Positions 22,843 to 33,518 of a stretch of 64,000 nt of DNA are shown here, piece by piece; position 1 is the first letter of the stretch, and every line of letters begins with the position of its first letter. The DNA is from Chenopodium formosanum. Lineage: Eukaryota > Streptophyta > Magnoliopsida > Caryophyllales > Amaranthaceae. The stretch is taken from NCBI GenBank assembly GCA_024500155.1, contig CM044869.1, forward strand, positions 25,852,501 to 25,916,500, given 5' to 3'. Both the position numbers and the translations under genes were made by a program. The notes under the pieces are model-generated. The model saw nothing but the letters and a program-made list of their open reading frames with translations, searched no databases and was not told where the DNA came from.

Positions 22843-24691
22843 TGTAGACACCTAAAAATGTCTCCCCAGAACCAAACCCGATAATGAACAACCTTTCACC
22901 GTCATTATTGGTCGGGTTGAGTATTTAATCTTTAGAGTGCTTAAATACATATTCAATTTAATACATAAACCAACCCAATTCTTTGCCCATTTCCCTAAAC
23001 CATAACTTATTTTTCACTTTTCTTGTCCTTATCACAAAACCGAGGTAAACTGATTTTTTGGCCCTATAATTTTAATCCAAATATTATTTGGTTGGATATG
23101 CCTTTCAATAATCTTTCCAACGATATATCATAAGCCCAATTTCGGTTTAAAATGAAGAAGATATGAGCAGAATACTAAACTCGGCCCAAAACCGACACCC
23201 TTTCACTAAAACGGCCATATCTTAAAATCTACAACACATTTTGACCTGATTAAAATTTTTTTGGAAAGTAGACTTGATAATCTTTCCACGGATATATATT
23301 ATATGCTTTATTCCCAGTAACGGATCAAAAGTTATCATAGTATTAAAAACGCGTAAAACACATGAATTTATCGCATTAAGACAAAACGCTACGGCACGGC
23401 ATATGCTGACGTATCACGGTGCTTTGTACCATGTCATGGTATTTTGCACCATTTAGCAGTACATATACCATGACACAGTGTTTTCACACGTTTTCTCCGC
23501 GCTTAAAACATCACGCACTTAATGAATCTGGATAGTTAGATATCGTGTCACGGCATATACACCGTTTCACGGTATTCCGCACCACATCGCGGTATTTAAT
23601 ACCGTGTGCGTTGTTACGCGGTGTATAATTAGGGTTTCTCCGCGGCGCTTCATCATTTCTAGGGTTCCGTGTATCCCCCTACTTATTTCCACTATAAATA
23701 CCCTGCGGATTTCTTCAGTTTGGGGCACCAACAATCATTCTCTTCTCTCTCTTTAGCCTAAATACTAGCCTCCTTATTCTTAAATTACTTCCCTTAAGCA
23801 CTCCAAGGAGTCCATATTTGACCCGAGGTTCTGTCCTTAAACCAAGGCGTGAAAGGTACAATTAACTGAGGGTTTGGACCAAATCAACTCTTTTTTTTAT
23901 TGAATTTATTTCAATTTGATTTATTTTTATTGAAGTTACTAACAATTTATTCATGATGTAGCAATTCAAAGAAATGCGGAACGTGAGTAATTTATTCACT
24001 TAATTACTCTTGTTTTTATCTTTATTGCTAGTGTCATGATTAGGCTTATTATTATTTGATTTGACTAATGTTATTATTGTTAAATTACTTCTAATCTTAA
24101 TGTTTATTCTATTATATTTTATGATCACCATATTGCATGTTTAAAGGGAATATGTAATTAAAAATCACGCCTAATAAGATAATTTGGACCGGTTTAGGTT
24201 CCTTTTTAATCTTGTTATTACATCAAGTGATCACGAATATTTTAGAATTATATGTGCATTAATATTCAACCAATTTAGCATAATTATAGTTTGGAGCAAT
24301 TTGAATATTTCTTTGTATGCCTTTTAGATCGCATGAAATCACTTTTCACAATATGAATCGAGTAGAGGCCAATATGGGCGAATGACTCCATGACTCACTT
24401 CGTACCATCATCCCTGATCCTCCTTTCGTGGTTCCGAACCATATGGAGTTAGTAATCTCATGGATTATGAATGGGGTGTAACCTTCACGGGTTAATCGTT
24501 GTTGTCTTTCGTTGTCCCTTAATTGTGGTTGCCTTTTTATGATCCGTGAACGATTTACAAGTTCCTTAAAAACTTGTTGGCTGCTCCCTACTTTGCTTTG
24601 TCCCTAATCGTATAGGTCAATTCCCACTTTCTATGAGTACCAAGCATATTCACACATGCTTAACGTAGGGGCACTTCAAACGACGCCTACA
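22843..24691 (+). mobile_element. Solo LTR of a Tat-like family with 5-bp TSD gaaat
   Basis: It begins TGTAGACACC and ends ACGCCTACA, and is flanked by gaaat on both sides (22838-22842 and 24692-24696). No internal region is present, so it is a solo LTR left by recombination between two LTRs. The TATA box is at 23691-23700 (ACTATAAATA). Palindromes upstream of it include 23427-23441 and 23590-23604. The first bases resemble the LTR ending at 13097. Flanking DNA on both sides is the same Athila-like element. Confidence 0.88.
23384..23622. repeat. Palindrome-rich block upstream of solo-LTR TATA
   Basis: Two perfect palindromes of 7-bp arms around one base are TACCATG-T-CATGGTA at 23427-23441 and CGGTATT-T-AATACCG at 23590-23604. 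Related half-sites (CACGGT, ACCGTG) are scattered between them. The block lies about 90-270 bp upstream of the TATA box. Confidence 0.75.
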
Positions 24692-24712
24692 GAAATAAAA
24701 AATAAAATTGTT

Positions 24713-24730
24713 TCCCCGACAACGACGCCA
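24713..24730 (-). promoter_or_regulatory. Primer binding site complement, degraded Athila-like element
   Basis: TCCCCGACAACGACGCCA is the minus-strand tRNA-Asp-type site (TGGCGTCGTTGTCGGGGA) with two differences from the intact version at 52899-52916. It lies 5 bases left of the LTR start. Confidence 0.8.
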
Positions 24731-25559
24731 AATTTTGACAGGCTAAAGTCGTATCACCCAATCAAAATTAATTCCTAAAACCACTAACTAAAATAGATAG
24801 GGAAGTAGGTCGAATCCCCCGGGAAACAATGTTCTTTTATTCCTAATTATTATTATATCTAAAATTCTCAAGAAACGAGAAAGAATTATGGGATTTATAC
24901 TACGACAATAAATAAACTAAGAGAATAATCAATAATTAAAAGCCTAGGGTCATAGGCTCACCAATAAATAATATTATGGGATGAAAGACAACAATCAATA
25001 ATTATCAATGCACAAATTAACCAGATTATAAAGGGCTTTCGCTACGTATTTATAATCACATAATTAACCTATCGGTATTAAATAACATCTCTCGAATCTT
25101 GACTTAACTATTTATAAATTAACCTGCTTATTGAAACTAAGCCTAAAAATCAATTCTCATCTGTCGAATCTCGAATTAATATTGCGTAACTCATACAATT
25201 AAACCTGGCCAAATCTAATTGCATAGAATTAAATCAATCAATAGGAAATTAATCTAGAACATTAACAACCAACAATAATTATCATCTCTTCTTATTATTT
25301 ACGAATCCCCAAAAACCCTAGAATAAAACTATTCAGACATAATTAAAACTAAACTAATCAAATCATATAAATTAAACATAATGAAAACAATTAATCAAAT
25401 AAATTAAAGAAGAAGAAATTAACGAAAACAAAAATAATAAAAACTAAAGAAGAACAATATTAAAACTTAATATGGAAAACTGTAGTTTGCGTAAAACAAT
25501 AATAATCTAAAACTAAAGTACAGCATGATGCTTTGTCCAAAGATTAAAGAGATTAAGGA

Positions 25560-26375
25560 CAATTTGCCAGAAATAACACCACCTTTCACCGGTCCTCTAT
25601 AAATGAAATTAAACGACCTTTGAATTATTTCAAAATGAAATGACCTTTAATACACATTTGCCAAAAATAGAACGTGACTAGTTGGTAACCTATTTGGAAG
25701 GTTACCTGTGACACGTGTCAAAATATCATTGGTCAATTTTTTTAATAATTTTTTTTAAAAAAATAAACCTTAAAATAAAAAATATTTAAAATTGAAAAAA
25801 AAAGAACTAAAAAAAGAGGAAAATCCCTCCCACCACCGCCGCCTGCCACTCTGCCAAGGCTCCCACCACCACCAGTGCCTGAAACCCCTCCCTCATGCCG
25901 GCTTAACCATTTCGTCGGCCGCCTCTACCCCCTTCCCATTTTGAACCACCACCAGAAAGTCGAAAACCCTATAACCTTAAAACCAATCGATTTTGGAGTT
26001 TTAGGGTTATCAAATGGTGGTTCAAAGGGGAAAGAGGTGGAGACGGTAGGCGGAGGGGCGAAATGGGTTTGCTGATACAGGGGAAGGGGTTTGGACGTTG
26101 TCCGGTGGGGGATCGGAGGAGGGTCTTCGAGGGGAGGGAAAAGGGTTTTAGGGTGGAGGAAGGTGGTTCAGGGGAAGGAGAGGGGTTGGCTGGTCGGGAT
26201 GGGTTAGGGAGGTACTGCCAGGTAGGGATCTCGATCTGGTTGCCGGTGATGGTGGCAGCCCTGGCAGGTGGTTGTGGGGTTGCTGCCGATAAGGGTGAGG
26301 GATTTTCATTTTTTTAAAAGTTTTTTAATTTAAGTTTTTTTTTTTAAAAAAAATAATTTCACCCTCTAGTTAGGC
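25560..26375. mobile_element. GC-island repeat, MULE/TIR-like, partial
   Basis: An AT-rich flank with 'ccagaaataacaccacc' near 25566 is followed by a CACGTG-containing segment (near 25712) and then a GC-rich interior of Pro/Gly-type codons (25830-26310). This resembles the TIR element at 31535-32539 in layout. The ORFs inside (25875-26317) are low-complexity and probably not genes. No matching right terminus is recognised. Confidence 0.45.
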
Positions 26376-26720
26376 CTTAATGCAAGGCTTGATCATGTCA
26401 GCAAAAGAACGTTCACGAGATGGTTTAATCAAGGGTTTCCATCGAGCAATCCAAACGCTATTGATGTTTGAAGGGCCTATTCTGATTTATTGAATTGAGT
26501 TGAAATGAAATGAACTGAACTGATAAACTTAACTTATTGGAGATGAACATAAACTGAACTGAAAATAAGCCGAAGAGAACAAGCCCGAAGTAACAATTAT
26601 GTTATTTCAATTCATCCCTGATTTACGAAATAATGGCAGAGATTACTCAATGGCCCGAAGTACCACCAGCCACTCTGCCAAGGCTGCCACCACCACTAGC
26701 TCGTACCACTAGCTCGTACC
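26376..26720. other. Spacer before the pararetrovirus-like ORF
   Basis: AT-rich DNA with short GAACTGAAC-type direct repeats near 26500-26570. No feature can be supported. Confidence 0.4.
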
Positions 26721-27116
26721 ATGTTTGGGAAAATGGGATTTAGTTGTCAAGATCCTATACCAAATCGTCAGAAGATTGTTAAATATCCTACTGAAGCAAG
26801 AGCATTGGGATTTTTCTATGTATCACAATATCTCAATGATTTTATAAAGAGAACCAAAAATCCGCATGTTATATTTCGTATTGGTAATACAACAATTGTG
26901 GCACCAAACGAGATGAAAGAATATTTAGTAGATGACATAAATAATACTGAGTCAATCTACAAATATTTAGATGATGTTGAAAGTGGGAAGTTTCTGTCAT
27001 TTGAAGGCTATGAGTATCTGTTTGAAGCTTTCATGACACGGGATGAATTCATATGCAGCCAAATGTGTCATAGATCTTGGCATAGAAGAAGAGAACCCTA
27101 TGTATGTCCATTTTGA
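26721..27116 (+). pseudogene. Possible endogenous caulimovirus-like ORF fragment
   Basis: A 131-codon open frame ends with a C-x3-C-H ... C-P-F cysteine/histidine pattern that recalls the C-terminus of the caulimovirid transactivator/viroplasmin protein, the inclusion-body and translation-transactivating protein. The match is weak and by pattern only. In its favour, a TATA-containing block lies 200 bp downstream and a polyadenylation signal 220 bp beyond that, the order seen in pararetrovirus genomes. No reverse transcriptase is seen nearby, so only a fragment is present. It could equally be an unknown host or transposon ORF. Confidence 0.35.
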
Positions 27117-27318
27117 AACAACAAAGATAGTGAAGGTGACCTACAAGACATGATAATGGACAAGATAATGGATTCCTGAGCCCACAGAAATAATCATGCA
27201 ACCTACTGTAGCCATGTTTTCATCTTTTGTATTTCTTTTGTAAAATATCTTTGTAAAAAGTAGTGGTTCTTATGAAATTGTTGAGTCATGAGTGTTAGTA
27301 GAAGATAAGAATCCTTTG

Positions 27319-27549
27319 CTATATAAAGGATGATAGAGCAAGAAGTAAAGGCAGAATTGGAAGAGTTAGCTAGAGAATTCCTCTAGAAGCATTAGAGAGT
27401 CCTCTATAGAAAAATACTCACCTTAAAAGACAGATTGGTTCTCCATCGCTCTTAAAGTAGAGAAAACTCTAGTTCAGCTTATGTATGTTTAAGCTTTTAG
27501 TTAGTGTGTTGTAATATATGAGTGTTGTAATCTTTTCAAATTAAATAAA
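27319..27549 (+). promoter_or_regulatory. Candidate pregenomic-type promoter and polyadenylation signal
   Basis: CTATATAAAGG at 27319-27329 and AATAAA at 27544-27549 are about 220 bases apart. This is the short TATA-to-poly(A) spacing used by caulimovirids and also by LTRs. No LTR ends are visible around it, so the pararetrovirus reading is preferred, weakly. Confidence 0.35.
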
Positions 27550-27559
27550 AGCTTCGTTC

Positions 27560-28234
27560 AATAAGGGAAAGTTATCCCCTTGAGCCTTATATATCAAATG
27601 AGTTATCTTTCTGTTAGAAGTTTCATCATAAACACAATAAGAATTGTTTGATTAGAGATTACGGTCTAAGGTAGGAAACAAATTAGATTTGTGTTGTGCT
27701 TGATCTAAGGAAGACAGGGTTGGGGTTAGCTACCTTGGTAAAGCCGAAAGCTCAGAACGTTAGAGGTTCCATTGTCGACTAAGTTCAGGTATTGGTTAAA
27801 ACTCTCTAAGTAAAACATTCTATATGCGAAGCATGGTGGACTATAAAATATAAATGCTAATTTGCTTAAGATATAAGTAGTAAAGTAGTACCAATAAAAG
27901 TCATTTAAGTGATTATCAAGTCAGATTATAGTAATTGTTATATTAACGTAGGATACTATTATTAATTTATTAATTACTGTTATTAATCGACAAAGTACTG
28001 TAATTTTGACGTCACTTGGTATTGGGCGAGGTGACCCATACCGGGTAGCGGTCCATCATTCCCTGAAACTCTCCAACTTAAGGCATTAGACCAGAGGGGG
28101 CCAATATAATGAAAAAAAAAAAACGGAACAAGAGTAAGTTAGTTAGAGTAAGGAATAACTCAATTAGTTAGAACTTTTCTCCTGATTTTAGAGATCCTTA
28201 AATCTCTATACACCAAAAAAAAAAACACGGTAAG
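27560..28234. other. Upstream region of AS1
   Basis: AT-rich DNA without a recognised gene. It probably includes AS1 promoter sequence in its right part, but no specific site can be supported. Confidence 0.4.
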
Positions 28235-28537
28235 TAAGTGGGTTTTAAAAAGTTTTTGTTTTACGACAACAGTTTTCTCCGTCAAGTCATGTCATTGTCT
28301 CTCCTCCCTTCCTTTTCATTTTCGCTCCTCTCACACACTGACTACTTCTCAGACTCACCCTCATCTTCTGCCATACTACATTTTCTCTCTCCTCTTCTCA
28401 TGCTTTTTTCTCAATTTCATCTTCTCTTATTCCTTCTTCTTTCCCCCCTTTTTCTCTCTCCTCCCTTTAACCCTACTTTGATTTCTTCATTCAAGCGGCC
28501 TCTCAGCCTCTTCTCCGCCATTGAAACAGCTTGTTAG
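28235..28537 (+). other. 5' untranslated exon of AS1
   Basis: A strongly pyrimidine-rich CT stretch, typical of plant 5' leaders, ends at a splice donor (TTAG|GTACC at 28537/28538). The transcription start is not determined. Confidence 0.6.
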
Positions 28538-29328
28538 GTACCTTTTTTTTTTTTTACTATGATTTAATCATTGAATTTCAGCTTAATCTAGGGTTTATTT
28601 TCATTCTATTGTCAATTTAATTGTTAGTATAGTCAATTTAATTTAGGGTTCTTTTAAGGTAGTTTAATTGAATTATTGGTTGGAATTACTCAAGTAACGA
28701 AGAGTAACTAACGAGTTTGTTGCTAGAATTTTACTACGTGCAATTTTATATTCTTAATTAATCCCGAATTTTTTTATGTGATAATTAGTCAAATTTTATT
28801 GCTAATGTGTTGAAGAACGCTTTTCACTTTTTTTTTTTTTTTGGGTTCAAGGGTAAGTAGATAAGGTACTTGTTCCATTTTTATTTGTTTATTTTTTCTT
28901 ATATATTTTGGTTTTTATTGTATAAAATAAATTGGAATTGGAATTTTCTAATTAAAAATTGTTTTTTTATGTGATTTTTTAGTATATATTGAAGCACATT
29001 ATTTCGAGTACTATGAATTATATTGTGCTACTGTTTAGTTACTTCAAATATGCTTATTATTACTGAAATTGTCAACAGAAATGTATTAATTTGTTAAATC
29101 GAATATGTTAGGGAGTTTTACCTTGCTGAATTTTATCATAAGTTGACTGGTTTACTATGTGTATCTCTTGTAATAATCAATTTCTTTTGATTTCTTGCTT
29201 CCTGGAAATATGTGTCTTATTTAGTAAGAATTTTTATTTGCTTATGTTAGTTTGGTTTTTGTTTTTGTAAGAATTGTTGGTCGATATATATGTTGAAGAA
29301 GTTGATGATTGTATGCAATTACATATAG
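28538..29328 (+). other. 5' UTR intron of AS1
   Basis: GT at 28538 and AG at 29327-29328 bound a 791-bp AT-rich intron with a T-run after the donor. AS1 homologues typically carry an intron in the leader and a single coding exon, which fits. Confidence 0.65.
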
Positions 29329-29378
29329 GCGCATGATGAGGAGTTTGAGACAATGGGCAATGACGTTTGCACCTCGAG

Positions 29379-30488
29379 ATGAAGGAGAGGCAGCGTTGGA
29401 CAACTGAAGAGGACGCGTTACTAAGTGCATATGTTAAGCAATATGGTCCAAGAGAATGGCATCTTGTCTCCCAGCGAATGAACACACCCCTTGATCGGGA
29501 TGCCAAGTCTTGTTTAGAAAGGTGGAAGAATTACCTAAAACCCGGGATTAAGAAAGGTTCACTCACAGAGGAGGAGCAGCGCCTTGTAATCCGTCTCCAA
29601 GCCAAGCACGGGAATAAATGGAAGAAGATCGCCGCTGAGGTGCCAGGGCGTACTGCTAAAAGACTAGGCAAGTGGTGGGAAGTGTACAAGGAGAAACAGG
29701 AGAGAACTAAAAAGGAAACCAGCAAGTGTTTCGAGCCAATTGAAGAGGGCAAGTACGACCATATATTGGAAACTTTTGCCGAGAAGCTAGTGAAAGAACG
29801 GACACCCCCTGGGCCAACATTTATTATGGCAACTTCCAATGGCGGTTTTTTACATAGTAGTGATCACCCCCCTCCCCCTGTGCCCCCTCCACCGCCAGTT
29901 ACTTCTACCACAACAATGCTCCCTCCATGGCTTTCAACCTCTAATGGAGTGAGGCCTCCATCTTCTCCTTCTGTTACTTTAAGTCTCTCGTCTTCTATTG
30001 TCCCTACGCCTGCCCCAACTGCAGTGGCTTGGCTTCCACAAGAAAGAGTACCCCATAATATTGATAACTCCCCTCTTACTTTGGGCTGCTTGCCATCTTG
30101 TCCTGGGGCACTTCCTGAGCAGATGATCATGACGGAGCTCATGGATTGCTGTAGAGAATTGGATGAAGGGCACCGTGCTCTGGCAGCTCATAAGAAGGAA
30201 GCTGCATGGAGATTAAATAGAGTGGAGCTTCAACTAGAGTCAGAGAAGGCCAGTCGAAAGAGGGAAAAGATGGAGGAGATTGAGGCAAAGATAAACGCTC
30301 TCAAGGACGAGCAGAAAGCTAGCATCGAGAGAATCGAAGCAGAATACCGGGAGCAGCTTGCTGGGCTGCGGAGAGACGCTGAAGCTAAGGAGCAGAAGCT
30401 GGCTGAGCAATGGGCTACTAAGCACATGCGGATTACAAAGTTACTTGAACAGATGGGCTGCAGGACTCGGGTCTCTGAACCAAGTTGA
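29379..30488 (+). CDS. AS1: AS1/PHANTASTICA/RS2-type R2R3 MYB transcription factor
   Basis: A single coding exon of 369 codons starts at ATG 29379 (Met-Lys-Glu-Arg-Gln-Arg-Trp) and ends at TGA 30486-30488. Two MYB repeats occupy about residues 1-105: W-T-T-E-E-D, then the S-L-T-E-E-E-Q-R-L-V-I-R-L-Q linker and G-R-T-A-K-R-L-G-K-W-W. The middle (about 150-250) is Pro/Ser/Thr-rich, with a poly-proline run at 165-172. A coiled-coil C-terminus (about 275-360) has the conserved C-C-R-E-L-x-E-G-H and E-K-M-E-E-I-E-A-K blocks. In Arabidopsis AS1 works in the nucleus with the LOB protein AS2 and recruits Polycomb to repress class I KNOX genes, setting leaf polarity and leaflet fate. Length and order match the family. 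No stops, so probably functional. The only clear host gene here. Confidence 0.97.
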   Translation: MKERQRWTTEEDALLSAYVKQYGPREWHLVSQRMNTPLDRDAKSCLERWKNYLKPGIKKGSLTEEEQRLVIRLQAKHGNKWKKIAAEVPGRTAKRLGKWWEVYKEKQERTKKETSKCFEPIEEGKYDHILETFAEKLVKERTPPGPTFIMATSNGGFLHSSDHPPPPVPPPPPVTSTTTMLPPWLSTSNGVRPPSSPSVTLSLSSSIVPTPAPTAVAWLPQERVPHNIDNSPLTLGCLPSCPGALPEQMIMTELMDCCRELDEGHRALAAHKKEAAWRLNRVELQLESEKASRKREKMEEIEAKINALKDEQKASIERIEAEYREQLAGLRRDAEAKEQKLAEQWATKHMRITKLLEQMGCRTRVSEPS

Positions 30489-30884
30489 TTCTCCGGAGCA
30501 AAATGGAATACTATATCTATTTAACTACATATTGTCTGCTTGTTTGCATTGCTGATCAATTGAACATTAGTTTGCATTTTGTGCACTTGCTGTGTTTGCA
30601 TTGATTTCATTCAATCATAATCTTTCATCAACTACCAGGTCTTGTATACTTGTAAGAGAATGCTGCAACAAGGGAGCAGAATTACCTCCTAATGTAGCTG
30701 CATGTCACAGCTTTGAAAAGTGATCTTGTTGATTGTGAGAAGTTTTGTCTCTCTTCTATCCATTTATAGATGCTTAAAAATTGTTTTACTCTTCAGTTTA
30801 GATCATACTCTTAAAAGTACCGTAGTTGAGATCAACGAGGAAAGAGTGGTTATGGTTTAAATTATTAATGTGAATTTTTCCTAA
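30489..30884 (+). other. 3' region of AS1
   Basis: AT-rich likely 3' UTR and downstream DNA. No terminator motif is certain. It ends at the Helitron. Confidence 0.4.
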
Positions 30885-30885
30885 T

Positions 30886-30886
<1 letters not shown>

Positions 30887-30938
<52 letters not shown>
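30887..30938. repeat. (TA)n microsatellite
   Basis: About 25 TA repeats, adjoining the Helitron 5' end. Confidence 0.95.
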
Positions 30939-30942
<4 letters not shown>

Positions 30943-30974
30943 CTGAATGGCAAGCATTGTTATCTTGTCATTTG

Positions 30975-31066
30975 TTGTCAATCTCGCTACGTGTTGTCAT
31001 GTCACCTACTATTACCAATCTTGTCAATTTCGCCACGTGTTGTCATGTCACCTACTATTACCAATC
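30975..31066. repeat. 46-bp tandem duplication
   Basis: Two near-identical 46-bp units (30975-31020 and 31021-31066), each containing TACGTGTTGTC or CACGTGTTGTC, lie inside the Helitron 5' part. Confidence 0.85.
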
Positions 31067-31534
31067 AATAATGTTTCCACACAAAAAATTATAATTTGTC
31101 AGCATTAGTATTTGAACCCATGATTTCGTATTCATTGAAGTTAAACTTTAACCATCACTCCAACAAATCTTATGCTAGTAAAGTTGTATTAAAAAGAGTT
31201 ATTCATGTTTATAAATTCTAAAATTTTAATTGCCGACTTACATGTGTATATTTTAACAATAATATGATTATAAAGTTAACTTCATTCATTTCTTTTAGTT
31301 ACTCTACCTTAATTCATATAGGTTATAATTAAGTATTTAAGATATGTAACCAAAATTTTAAATTAAAGTTTGAAGGAATATTTTTTATATTGATAGCTGG
31401 CTAAAAAAATCCCTTTAACAAGTAAAATAAATTGATACGATATAACATTTAGGTTACTGCATATTAAATAATGAATTTTTATGTTCAATTATATTTACAA
31501 AAATTAACATGCAAGTGATATTTTATATATAGGA

Positions 31535-32539
31535 AATTTTAGAAAATAACACCACAAAAATCATAAGATATTGATTATAACACCACAAATTTTAAAACTT
31601 TTATTATAACACCACAAAAGAAAACTAAAAAATTGGATTCACCACCACTTAACTTTGCCATCCAAAAAAACCGTTAAGTGGGTGTCACATATTACACGTG
31701 TCAATCATTTATAGGATTAAAAAAAAAAAGAAAAATCAAAAAAATTAAAAATTAAAAAAAATGAAAAACCCTGAAATGCTAAACCAACCACCACCGCCGG
31801 TGGGTTCCCACCGCCATCACCCAAACCCAGCCCCGAAATCTCCGAAACCGTCGCCGAACCACCGCCGTACCCAGCCCCAAAACCTCCGAAACCGTCACCA
31901 AACCACCTTAACCCCAACCTAAACAAGTTGAAATCATAGCCCACACCGTCGCCGAACCATCGTAACCCCAACCTAAACCAGCCGAAACCACTGTCGCCGA
32001 ACTCCTCTTCCCTACCCACAACTGTTGTCGAACCGCCGAAACGCCAACCCACACCCATACCCAAATCCACAAATCGCCTTACTCCTCTCACCCTCTCCCT
32101 CACCTAGACCCAAACCCGTACCCACAAACTAAATCGGGGGCTAGGTATGAGGGACGATGGTCGACTGGTTTAGGTTGAGGTTAGGCTACGGGATTGGGTG
32201 GGCTGGTTTCATCGGTCGTCGATAGTGGTTGGCAGGGATTGGCTGACGGCGGTGGACACTAGGTTGGGGTGACGGCGGTCGGAACCGGCACCGGTGGTGT
32301 CTGGGGTTATGTTTTTAGAATTTTTCCTTTTTTTATTTCTTTTTTTATTTCATTTTTTATCCAATAAATAACTGACACGTGTACAAAGGGGGGCCCACTA
32401 ACGGTTTTTTGGATGGCAAACTTAAGTGGTGGTAAAATAAATTTTTTAATTTTTTTTTGTGGTGTTATAATAGAAGTTTAAAAATTTTTGGTGTTATAAT
32501 CAAAATTGTGTGATTTTTGTGGTGTTATTTTCTAAAATT
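31535..32539. mobile_element. TIR element, MULE-like, nested in Helitron
   Basis: Terminal inverted repeats of roughly 150 bp: the left end AATTTTAGAAAATAACACC matches the complement of the right end GGTGTTATTTTCTAAAATT, and the match continues through motifs ending near TTGGATGGCAAA. A CACGTG motif lies inside each arm, and the interior is GC-rich (31760-32310). It has no transposase. Long TIRs suggest a Mutator-like element. A flanking 9-bp target duplication could not be found. Confidence 0.65.
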
Positions 32540-32643
32540 ATATAAAATATAATATAACCACTAGTATATTTTACTTTATTTTATTATAATATTTTTATAT
32601 ACAAACAATGATCCAGGGCATCGTCCAGGCCAAAAAAACTAGT

Positions 32644-33518
32644 TAGTAAGTTATTCTAAATGAAGGGTTCCGTTTTTAAACAAGTCTAAACTTAATCATA
32701 GTCCACATGTCCTATATTATTTAGGAAAATTTGTCATGAATAAGCCAACCTTTGGCCGGTCTTCTCAAAATAAGTCAACCTTTTGATTTACTCAAAATAA
32801 GTCAACTTTAATGTGATATCTTCTCAAAACGAGTAAAAACTTGTTGAATTAAGAAGTAACTGGTTGTTCAGTAAACAATGTCACGTATCATAACAAGGTT
32901 GGTCTTTTTTAAAATTTTAATTAATTTTTTATTGTAATTAATTTTAATTAACCAAAAATAAATACTCTCTTTTCCTCCTTCCCCAGCAATCCCTCACCCC
33001 CCCGCTGCCACCGCTTTCCCCCACCCCTGCCCACCTCCCCATCGGCCACCAGTGGCCCACCATTACCTTCCATGTTCACCTTCCTCTTTCCACCTCCTCG
33101 CTTCTCCTACAGCCACCACACAACTCCTAAAACAACTTCCCACCTACCAATGAAAAACCACTAGGCACCCATAAAAAAACCTCACTTAACAAGTGTTAGT
33201 TGGTGGTGACTGCCGAGTCTGGCGACGCTAATCTTGAAGACATCGTGGGTGGTGTAGGTGGAGGAAAGGGGCACAAGAAGAAGAATGATAGAGGAATGAA
33301 TAGGGTTTTTGCAGGCAGTGGCCTAGGTAGTTGGTGACTGATTGTCTAATTAAGGTGGCGATACTTAACTGCCAAAGTGGTGTTATTGAGACTACTGTCC
33401 ATACAGTAGAGCCAAGCTAGGTGGTTGCTGGTTGTTATGAAGCTTGCCACGTCAGAAGAAGTTTGTTAGAGCTCCTCTGCCACGTCAGACAGAGTTTGTT
33501 AGAAATGTGTATTGAGTT
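32644..33518. mobile_element. Second GC-island repeat, partial
   Basis: An AT-rich end (aaatttgtcatgaataagcc near 32730) with repeated 'ataagtcaac' units is followed by a GC-rich interior (32980-33350). This parallels the elements at 25560 and 31535 but has no partner inverted repeat. The right part (33430-33518) has GCCACGTCAG repeats and may be the 5' edge of element A's LTR. Confidence 0.4.

Larger units (their letters stand above)
18850..25559 (-). mobile_element. Old non-autonomous Athila-like element (minus strand), degraded
   Basis: Left to right: a decayed 3' LTR piece ending near 19311, a polypurine-tract complement (AACTCCCCC at 19312), an internal region like 49845-52921, a PBS complement at 24713-24730 (TCCCCGACAACGACGCCA), and a 5' LTR from 24736 (TGACAGGCTAAAG) to about 25559, where a GC-island repeat cuts it. 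It is a diverged relative of the young copy at 48423-54343. It has taken up a 607-bp insertion (22177-22783) and a solo LTR (22843-24691). Confidence 0.75.
30885..32643. mobile_element. Non-autonomous Helitron
   Basis: Starts TC after a flanking A (30885-30886) with a long AT microsatellite, followed by ATTAAAAC. It ends CTAGT at 32639-32643 before a flanking T, with an imperfect GC-rich hairpin (CCAGGGC..GTCCAGG, 32613-32629) about 10 bp upstream of the end. Helitrons transpose by rolling-circle replication and insert between A and T. No Rep/helicase gene is present. A TIR element (31535-32539) is nested inside. The 5' boundary is less certain than the 3' one. Confidence 0.6.

Noticed and set aside
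25875..26317. Two short + ORFs in the GC island
   Set aside because: Low-complexity, overlapping, and inside a repeat.
28238..28537. 99-codon ORF before AS1
   Set aside because: It is a CT-rich 5' leader with no protein similarity; the splice donor at 28538 explains it better.
31717..32103. 128-codon minus ORF inside the TIR element
   Set aside because: A Gly/Phe-rich low-complexity frame from the GC-rich interior, with no recognisable domain.
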